Assembly (NCBI GenBank): GCA_002699445.1
Contig: PAAU01000013.1
Location: forward strand, 1 to 54,235
Reading direction: 5' to 3'
DNA from: Micrococcales bacterium
GTDB taxonomy: Bacteria > Actinomycetota > Actinomycetes > S36-B12 > GCA-2699445
Length of the DNA stretch: 54,235 nucleotides
Shown here piece after piece: positions 48,830 to 54,235 of this stretch (position 1 is its first letter; each line of letters opens with the position of its first letter). Both the position numbers and the translations under genes were made by a program. The notes beneath the pieces were generated by a model. The model was not told where the DNA came from and searched no databases. It was given only the letters and a program-made list of their open reading frames with translations.

Positions 48830-49615
48830 GTGAAGTCACTGGCAAAGCATCGGCGCCACCCGGCAGCCGTGCTCGTCGTGATCATGCTCGGTCTGCTGCT
48901 GACTGGCGGGCTCTATGCGGCTGCCAATACGGCAACCGAGGCTCGATCGGTTGAAGCTGATGCCTTGCTGATCGAAGAAGGCAAGCGCTTGTTCCTCGAA
49001 GGCTGCTCCAGCTGTCACGGTCTGGCAGGTCAGGGTTCTGACAATGGGCCCAGTCTCATTGGAGTAGGTGCCGCGGCTGTCGACTTCCAGGTAGGTACCG
49101 GCCGAATGCCACTGGCTAACTTCGGGGCACAGGCACCTTCGAAGGCAGTGGAATATACCGATGAGCAGATTCGAGCAATAGCTGCTTTTGTGGCATCGCT
49201 CGCGCCTGGTCCGTCCATTCCCTCGGCAGAAGATCTTGACTTCACCGGGGTTGACGTTGCTCGGGGCGGTGAACTTTTCCGCGCCAACTGTTCGCAATGT
49301 CATCAGGCTGCTGGGAGAGGTGGAGCCTTGAGTAACGGACAATATGCGCCCAACCTCATGAAGACCACTCCTGAGCACATTTGGGAAGCAATGCTGACCG
49401 GTCCTCAGCAAATGCCGGTGTTCGCTGACACGACACTTCCCCCGCAAGATAAGAAGGAAATCATTTCCTACATCGAGTCGATTCGCGCCAGTGATGATCC
49501 TGGCGGCTGGGCCTTAGGTAGATTCGGTCCCGTCACTGAAGGACTGTTCGTTTGGATTGGTGGGATGCTCTTAGCAGTAATCCTGGCCGTCTGGATCGGA
49601 GCAAAAGTTCGATGA
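48830..49615 (+). CDS. qcrC: Dihaem cytochrome c subunit of the bcc complex
   Basis: 261 residues. N-terminal membrane segment (about 12-32), two c-type haem sites CSSCH (59-63) and CSQCH (154-158), and a C-terminal membrane segment (LFVWIGGMLLAVILAVWIG). In actinobacteria it replaces soluble cytochrome c and hands electrons directly to the aa3 oxidase. GTG with GAGAGG about 8 bases upstream. qcrA overlaps as ATGA. Confidence 0.97.
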   Translation: MKSLAKHRRHPAAVLVVIMLGLLLTGGLYAAANTATEARSVEADALLIEEGKRLFLEGCSSCHGLAGQGSDNGPSLIGVGAAAVDFQVGTGRMPLANFGAQAPSKAVEYTDEQIRAIAAFVASLAPGPSIPSAEDLDFTGVDVARGGELFRANCSQCHQAAGRGGALSNGQYAPNLMKTTPEHIWEAMLTGPQQMPVFADTTLPPQDKKEIISYIESIRASDDPGGWALGRFGPVTEGLFVWIGGMLLAVILAVWIGAKVR

Positions 49616-50700
49616 GCGACGAGATTACGGGCACGGAGCCGGGCCAAGAAGTAGCCCCGTCGGATGGGGATACCAAAGCGTTACGCCCCGGAGAATGGCC
49701 GCCGGCCGATGTCGAGCACCATCTGCGTCGAACGGATACGGATCCAAAAGCGCAAGCACGTGCGGTTCGTCAGGTCGCGACCATGTTCATGCTTTCCGCG
49801 GTCATGGTTGTCCTCTTCATAGTGGCTTTCATTGCGATACCGCGCGATGCCGTTGTTTCGATTCCCTTCATCGGGCCGATTAGCGCATTGAACTCCGCGA
49901 TGGGGCTCACCTTTGGGTTGGCTATTTTCCTGATCGGTGCCGGCGCAGTTCACTGGGCGAAAAAGTTGATGAGCAATGTGGAGGTCGTCCAGGAACGACA
50001 TCCTATGAAGTCAACTGAGGACGAGACCGAGCTGGCCGCTGACATCTACGAAGTAGGTAAGGAACAAAGCACTTGGGCGAAGTTCCCCATCATTCGTCGA
50101 ACGATGTTAGCGGCGATGGCATTGGTCCCCATCCCTTTCATCGTGTCTCTCCGAGATCTATGGATCCAGCCGGCAGATGTGGGTACACCGTCCGCGGAGT
50201 TGAGACGCACCATTTGGGAGCCGGGGATGCGTCTCGTCACGGACATCACCTACCAGCCTATTAAGGCGGATGAGATTCCTACCGGCGGCCTGGTTAATGC
50301 GGTTCCAGAAAACCTCCGTGAGGTGGAAGAAGATGACCACAACCTCAACGCACGAGCAAAAGCGGCAGTAATCGTGGTTCGTATGCTTCCGGAGGAGATC
50401 CAGTCGCAGCAGAGTCCTGAAGGCACTGACTGGGGCTACGAGGGTATTTTGTGCTTCTCGAAGATCTGTACCCACGTGGGCTGCCCAATCTCGCTCTATC
50501 AGCAGCGGACGCACTTGCTGCTCTGCCCATGTCATCAATCCACATTCGATCTGTCGGATTCGGCTGAGGTTGTCTTCGGACCGGCCTATAGGCGGATGCC
50601 CCAGTTGCCAATTGAAGTAGATGATGAAGGATATCTTGTAGCCGTCAGTGATTTTCCTGAACCTGTCGGCCCCAGCTTCTGGGAGATCAGTAGGCCATGA
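49612..50700 (+). CDS. qcrA: Rieske iron-sulfur subunit of the bcc complex
   Basis: 362 residues with three membrane segments (two near 50-110, one near 160), the actinobacterial layout. The Rieske domain has CTHVGC (C286, H288, C291) and CPCHQS (C305, C307, H308): ligands C286/H288/C305/H308 and a C291-C307 disulfide. ATG overlaps the qcrC stop; a 20-codon in-frame extension lies inside qcrC and is not used. Confidence 0.97.
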   Translation: MSDEITGTEPGQEVAPSDGDTKALRPGEWPPADVEHHLRRTDTDPKAQARAVRQVATMFMLSAVMVVLFIVAFIAIPRDAVVSIPFIGPISALNSAMGLTFGLAIFLIGAGAVHWAKKLMSNVEVVQERHPMKSTEDETELAADIYEVGKEQSTWAKFPIIRRTMLAAMALVPIPFIVSLRDLWIQPADVGTPSAELRRTIWEPGMRLVTDITYQPIKADEIPTGGLVNAVPENLREVEEDDHNLNARAKAAVIVVRMLPEEIQSQQSPEGTDWGYEGILCFSKICTHVGCPISLYQQRTHLLLCPCHQSTFDLSDSAEVVFGPAYRRMPQLPIEVDDEGYLVAVSDFPEPVGPSFWEISRP

Positions 50701-52451
50701 GTACAGAACAGATCAGTGGGATCGAGAAAAAGGGCGCTTCGGCGGCCACGTATGTAGACGAGCGCGTTCACTCCAATTCGTGGTTCTCACGAAATCTCAA
50801 CAAAGTCTTTCCGGACCACTGGTCATTCATGCTCGGGGAGATCGCACTCTACTCCTTCGTCGTCGTTTTGCTGTCCGGTGTCTACTTGACGCTGTTCTAT
50901 AAGCCCAGTGTTGTCGAAGTCATCTATGACGGTCCCTATATCCCGCTCAAGGGCGTGACGATCTCAGAAGCCTATGACTCTGCACTAGCGATCTCGTTTG
51001 AAGTACGTGGTGGTTTGTTGATGCGTCAGATCCATCACTGGTCAGCACTCTTCTTCGTCGTCGCTATCGCAGTGCATATGTTCCGGGTCTTTTTCACCGG
51101 CGCGTTCCGCAAGCCCCGCGAGTTGAACTGGGTTGTGGGTATGACACTGGCGCTGATGGCACTAGCAGCAGGGTTTACCGGTTACTCGCTACCGGATGAC
51201 TTACTCTCGGGGACGGGTCTCAGAATTATCGAGGGCATCATTCTCGCGATTCCTGTCATTGGCACGTGGGCAAGTTTCCTGGTCTTTGGCGGCGAATTCC
51301 CCGGCGTGGATATTATTTCTCGACTGTATGGAATTCACATACTTTTGGTGCCGGGCATCATTGTGGGGCTGATTACTGTCCATTTGATGATGGTGTGGAC
51401 CCAAAAACACACCCAGTTCCCCGGCCCAGGACGCACCGACAAAAACGTGGTGGGCTATCCATTAATGCCGGTCTACATGGCCAAAGCGGGCGGTTTCTTT
51501 TTCCTCATCTTCGGTCTCATCACCATTATCGCCGGAATTGTGCAGATCAACCCCATTTGGATTTTCGGTCCGTACACGCCTGATCAAGTCTCAGCAGGAA
51601 CTCAGCCAGACTGGTACATCGGTTGGCTCGACGGCGCACTACGACTGATGCCCAACATTGAGTGGATTATTTTCGACTACACCATCTCGCTCAATGTACT
51701 GATACCAACCGTGGTCCTGCCTGGGCTGATAGTGACGGCTGCCATAATTTATCCCTGGCTTGAGGCATGGGCCACCGGAGATAAACGTGAACATCACGTT
51801 TTGGATCGTCCTCGGAATGCGCCGACTAGGACGGCACTTGGTGTTATGGCGATCGTGTTCTACGTCATCCTGTGGGTGGGTGGTGGCAATGACATCATTG
51901 CTGTCGGCTTCGACTTGTCGATCAACTTTATGATTTGGTTCTTGCGGTTCGCTCTGATTATTTTGCCAGCCCTGGCATTCATCATCACGAAACGCATTTG
52001 CTTGAGTTTGCAGCGACGCGATCGAGACAAGCTGCTACACGGCAGAGAGACAGGAAGAATTCTTCGTCTGCCTACTGGAGAGTTCATCGAGGTTCACGCA
52101 CCGGTGAACGAGGAAGAGCGGGCTGTTCTGGAATCCAAGCCGGATGACAAACCATTGCCCGAGCCGCCCGAAAGCGACAGTGCAGGAGTGCGGAATCCCA
52201 AGTACAAGTCGGGTCGTCGTGCGGCTGGCCTGTCTCGATTCCTGTATCGCGACACCATTGAAAAGCCTACTGAGGCAGAGATTCACCATGGTGACGAAGC
52301 GATCGAAGCGGAAGACGATTTCGAAGCACCATTGCTGGAACGCGAAGAGTCGATGCACGTTGCTCACGACGGGTCAGTCTTGGCCAAGCCGGCGGTTGAC
52401 GCCCCGGAGACTACGTCTGACAACGGTGATGGCGGTTCCGAACAGTCGTAG
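50697..52451 (+). CDS. qcrB: Cytochrome b subunit of the bcc complex
   Basis: 584 residues. The cytochrome b core has haem-ligand His in MRQIHHWSALFFVVAIAVHMFRVFF and GIHILLVPGIIVGLITVHLMMV, plus the quinone-site PDW-type motif GTQPDWYIGWLDGALR (the usual PEWY is PDWY here, as in other actinobacteria). The last 120 residues form a charged cytoplasmic tail. ATG overlaps the qcrA stop. Quinol oxidation feeds QcrC and the aa3 oxidase. Confidence 0.97.
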   Translation: MSTEQISGIEKKGASAATYVDERVHSNSWFSRNLNKVFPDHWSFMLGEIALYSFVVVLLSGVYLTLFYKPSVVEVIYDGPYIPLKGVTISEAYDSALAISFEVRGGLLMRQIHHWSALFFVVAIAVHMFRVFFTGAFRKPRELNWVVGMTLALMALAAGFTGYSLPDDLLSGTGLRIIEGIILAIPVIGTWASFLVFGGEFPGVDIISRLYGIHILLVPGIIVGLITVHLMMVWTQKHTQFPGPGRTDKNVVGYPLMPVYMAKAGGFFFLIFGLITIIAGIVQINPIWIFGPYTPDQVSAGTQPDWYIGWLDGALRLMPNIEWIIFDYTISLNVLIPTVVLPGLIVTAAIIYPWLEAWATGDKREHHVLDRPRNAPTRTALGVMAIVFYVILWVGGGNDIIAVGFDLSINFMIWFLRFALIILPALAFIITKRICLSLQRRDRDKLLHGRETGRILRLPTGEFIEVHAPVNEEERAVLESKPDDKPLPEPPESDSAGVRNPKYKSGRRAAGLSRFLYRDTIEKPTEAEIHHGDEAIEAEDDFEAPLLEREESMHVAHDGSVLAKPAVDAPETTSDNGDGGSEQS

Positions 52452-52488
52452 TTACGACTAGTACATCGTTGAAGCCACAAGCATAGTC

Positions 52489-53316
52489 ATGTCGGACATG
52501 CTGTCTGAATCCGGCTGTTACGAACTTATTGCGGAGTCGTCGTCCCCGTATTCCGGTCAATTTCGACCGACCCAGCATGCGGCTTCAGTGTGGGGTCTCG
52601 AGGTCCAACACGGCGGCCCAGTGGCGGGGCTGCTAACCCGGGCAATGGACCGATTAGCCCCCAGGCAGGGCAGCCGGATCAGTCGAATAAGTGTTGATAT
52701 TTTCGGGGCTATCCCGATGTCGCCTGTCACTGTTACCGCGTGGATAGAACGTCCAGGACAACGAGTTGAACTGCTGATGTCAGAGATGCGGGCCGTTACG
52801 CCTGACGGCCAAGAGCGGCTCCTCGCACGCGGAGCAGCGTGGCGGCTGGCAACTCGAGCTACTGCTCACGTTGCCTACCGCTCAGATAGTTCCATTGTCA
52901 CGGGGGATCCCGATTCAACCAAGCTTGATTGGCCAGCCGCGTGGCGAATTGGTTTCGCGGCATCGCTAGAAGCCCAACTCATAAATGTAGTAGGGGTGCG
53001 AGGAGATCCGACTACGGCATGGTTGCGAATGACTCAGCCCCTCGTCGTTGGCGAAGAGATGTCGTACTTAGAATCCGCGGTGACTATCAGCGATGTGGCG
53101 AATGGGATAGGTGCCAGGCTGGACCCAGTCGACTGGACCTTCGTCAATACCGATCTCGTACTGCACTTCTTCGAGGAGCCGCAGGGCTGGTGGTTAGGAA
53201 TTGCGGCCGAGACGTCGATTGGGGTGGACGGTATTGGTATGAGCGCAGCAACGATGCACAGCGAAACCGGGGTTATCGGTCGGTTAGCGCAGAATGTTTT
53301 GATTCAGCCGCGCTAA
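52489..53316 (+). CDS. Double-hotdog acyl-CoA thioesterase family protein
   Basis: 275 residues. Two hotdog halves: the first around VWGLEVQHGGPVAGLLTRAMDRL and SRISVDIFGAIPMSPVTVTAWIERPGQ, the second around AWLRMTQPLVVGEEMSYLESAVTISDVANGIGARLDP. This is the TesB-like/thioesterase-family pattern seen in mycobacterial homologues. It would hydrolyse acyl-CoA; chain specificity is unknown. Two ATGs 9 bases apart; the first is used. 37 bases after qcrB. Confidence 0.85.
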   Translation: MSDMLSESGCYELIAESSSPYSGQFRPTQHAASVWGLEVQHGGPVAGLLTRAMDRLAPRQGSRISRISVDIFGAIPMSPVTVTAWIERPGQRVELLMSEMRAVTPDGQERLLARGAAWRLATRATAHVAYRSDSSIVTGDPDSTKLDWPAAWRIGFAASLEAQLINVVGVRGDPTTAWLRMTQPLVVGEEMSYLESAVTISDVANGIGARLDPVDWTFVNTDLVLHFFEEPQGWWLGIAAETSIGVDGIGMSAATMHSETGVIGRLAQNVLIQPR

Positions 53317-53423
53317 TGAGCGGCTGAGGGAAATCAGCGCAGGGAATGGGACCGGTTCAACAGACTCGATTCGAAGCAGCCGCCGATCTCTTGGAACGAA
53401 GCGTTGGCTACGATTTAAGAACA

Positions 53424-53687
53424 ATGACAGTCGAACTCCCCGATGCACATACCCGCTGGCGCTGTGGCCACTGCGGGAATCTGACTCGCTTTGATGTGGT
53501 GAGAGCCCGTACCGCTTCGGAGTATTGGCACTTCACGATCGGCGGCGAACCGGAAATTGAAGAGGCTGAGGTCACGAACGAGGACCTTCAACAGGTCTCG
53601 TGCCGTTGGTGTGGAGCCAGTGATCGCATTGAGATTGTGCCTCGGCACGGACTCGAAGAGTCACCGAACGAAGTCGGTGGTCCGTAG
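53424..53687 (+). CDS. Small zinc-ribbon protein
   Basis: 87 residues with two CxxC pairs (WRCGHCGN and CRWCGA) about 45 residues apart, forming one zinc ribbon around a TRFDVVRARTASEYWHF core. I recall this as a conserved uncharacterised actinobacterial family. ATG at 53424 follows TACGAT by 9 bases; an in-frame ATG at 53346 would add 26 residues not typical of relatives. Function unknown. Confidence 0.75.
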   Translation: MTVELPDAHTRWRCGHCGNLTRFDVVRARTASEYWHFTIGGEPEIEEAEVTNEDLQQVSCRWCGASDRIEIVPRHGLEESPNEVGGP

Positions 53688-53905
53688 CTCGCAGTATGCG
53701 AAGGATGTACAGCGACGGTGGTGTTGCTGGCTGGCCGACTAACGCAGCGGGCGATGCCCCGATCAAAGGTTGATCAATCTGTCGGAGGGTGTCGCTACTT
53801 TTCCAGTAGGTCGAGCCAATAGCGTAGTTGGCCGAAGTCGCAGCCATGCTTCTGAACACGAGTTCAAGAGCAAGCTCGTCGGGAGCGGAAAGTGAGTGCG
53901 TCAAG

Positions 53906-54127
53906 ATGCAAATCGATTGCGAGACATGCCCAGTTCGTGGCGATGCCTGCGGAGACTGTGTTGTGACGGCTCTGCTCGGTCCACCTGAGCTTGACGAGCG
54001 TGAAGGGGCTGCTTTAGTCGTTCTCGCGGATCACGGGCTGGTAGCGCCGCTGAGAGACCCACGCTTTGACCGAGATGACGCAAGGTTGGATGAAGCAAGA
54101 CGGTCCGCCAACCGGAGAACCGGCTGA
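53906..54127 (+). CDS. Small Cys-rich conserved protein
   Basis: 73 residues. C5, C8, C15 and C18 (CETCPVRGDACGDC) can bind a metal; then VVTALLGPPELDEREGAALVVLADHGLVAPLRDP. Close relatives are conserved, uncharacterised actinobacterial proteins. The start at the ATG before QIDCETC is chosen by family pattern; upstream in-frame ATGs exist at 53828 and 53846. The stop lies inside a large hairpin. The 218 bases between this and the previous gene hold no recognised feature. Confidence 0.75.
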   Translation: MQIDCETCPVRGDACGDCVVTALLGPPELDEREGAALVVLADHGLVAPLRDPRFDRDDARLDEARRSANRRTG

Positions 54128-54139
54128 CGGACCGTCTTG
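54096..54139. terminator. Hairpin between convergent genes
   Basis: CAAGACGGTCCG (54096-54107) and CGGACCGTCTTG (54128-54139) form a perfect 12-bp stem, with a CCGG/CCGG inner stem. It covers the stop of the Cys-rich gene and lies 16 bases before the end of the ligase gene on the other strand, so it can serve both directions. GTTTTA follows on the plus strand after a short gap. Confidence 0.6.
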
Positions 54140-54155
54140 GCCTCGTTTTACTTGC

Positions 54156-54235
54156 TCACTTTGCGTAGAGGGCCTCGACATCTTCGGCATTCTCGGCCAT
54201 AACGACGTTGCGCTTCATCTTCATCGATGGAGTCA
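54156..54235 (-). CDS. C-terminal end of a long-chain acyl-CoA synthetase
   Basis: Only the last 26 codons are in the window: TPSMKMKRNVVMAENAEDVEALYAK and TGA. TPSxKxKR is the C-terminal motif with the catalytic Lys region of AMP-forming acyl-CoA ligases, ending as in FadD15-type enzymes. Mycobacteria have fadD15 in the matching place. The rest lies beyond the window edge. Confidence 0.8.
   Translation of the reverse strand, partial: TPSMKMKRNVVMAENAEDVEALYAK

Overview
The window reads as a chromosomal segment of a moderately GC-rich actinobacterium (class Actinomycetia). It is probably a free-living aerobe from a lineage with a compact genome. The evidence is the gene content: a bcc-aa3 respiratory chain (ctaCDF, ctaE-qcrCAB), a PspA/HtpX/PspAB set, a DUF3043 protein, a CtaF-type oxidase subunit IV, and a DEDDh exonuclease fused to a UvrC-like GIY-YIG nuclease. 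The gene order from about 34.6 kb to the end (erpA, adoK, ctaC, ctaF, exonuclease, trpD, ctaE, qcrC, qcrA, qcrB, a fadD-type synthetase) recalls the Rv2187-Rv2204 neighbourhood of mycobacteria. I cannot name the genus. I see no transposase, integrase, CRISPR array or prophage gene.

Layout. 1-4.2 kb (minus): an exported heptad-repeat protein, cut by the window edge, and an MMPL transporter coupled by ATGA. 4.2-8 kb: ilvB-ilvN-ilvC behind an attenuator with a tiny Leu-Val-Val leader peptide. 8-9.7 kb: an SDR enzyme and an AIM24-type protein. 9.7-18.3 kb: serA, a small HTH regulator, leuA (minus, with a Leu-Leu-Leu leader peptide), ogt, leuB, ilvE and cimA (with a Val-Ile-Ile-Ile leader peptide and a textbook attenuator). 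18.3-22 kb: an EamA exporter with a probable coupled upstream ORF, an FAH-family hydrolase, gltX, tRNA-Gln, tRNA-Glu. 22-26.4 kb (minus): an M23-like protein and the ATGA-linked chain asd-cobU-cobT-cobS. 26.5-28.7 kb: a cobalamin riboswitch driving two surface proteins. 28.7-33.2 kb: a small conserved protein, aldo/keto reductase, DUF3043 protein, pspA-htpX-pspAB. 33.2-38.3 kb: nadA, erpA, adoK, aat, tusA and a degenerate cysteine-desulfurase-like protein. 38.4-53.3 kb: cytochrome oxidase, L,D-transpeptidase, exonuclease, trpD, receiver protein, lipoprotein, pirin, ctaE-qcrCAB, thioesterase. 53.4 kb to the end: two small Cys-rich proteins and the C-terminus of a long-chain acyl-CoA ligase.

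How it works together. Most of branched-chain amino-acid synthesis is here (ilvBNC, leuA, leuB, ilvE), with a citramalate synthase (cimA) that lets isoleucine start from pyruvate rather than threonine. leuCD and ilvD are not in the window. Three of these transcription units (ilvB, leuA, cimA) carry short leader peptides rich in the relevant amino acids, placed next to hairpins, so they look like one attenuation regulon. The cob genes encode late cobalamin assembly. The riboswitch-controlled pair next to them may capture corrinoid at the cell surface.

A recurring feature is that about twenty start codons lie 5-7 bases after a TANNNT-like -10 box, with no Shine-Dalgarno sequence. That fits leaderless transcription, and I used it to correct several start sites. 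The only gene-free stretch over 300 bases is 4160-4567, the ilvB leader region. It is filled with regulatory structure, described below.
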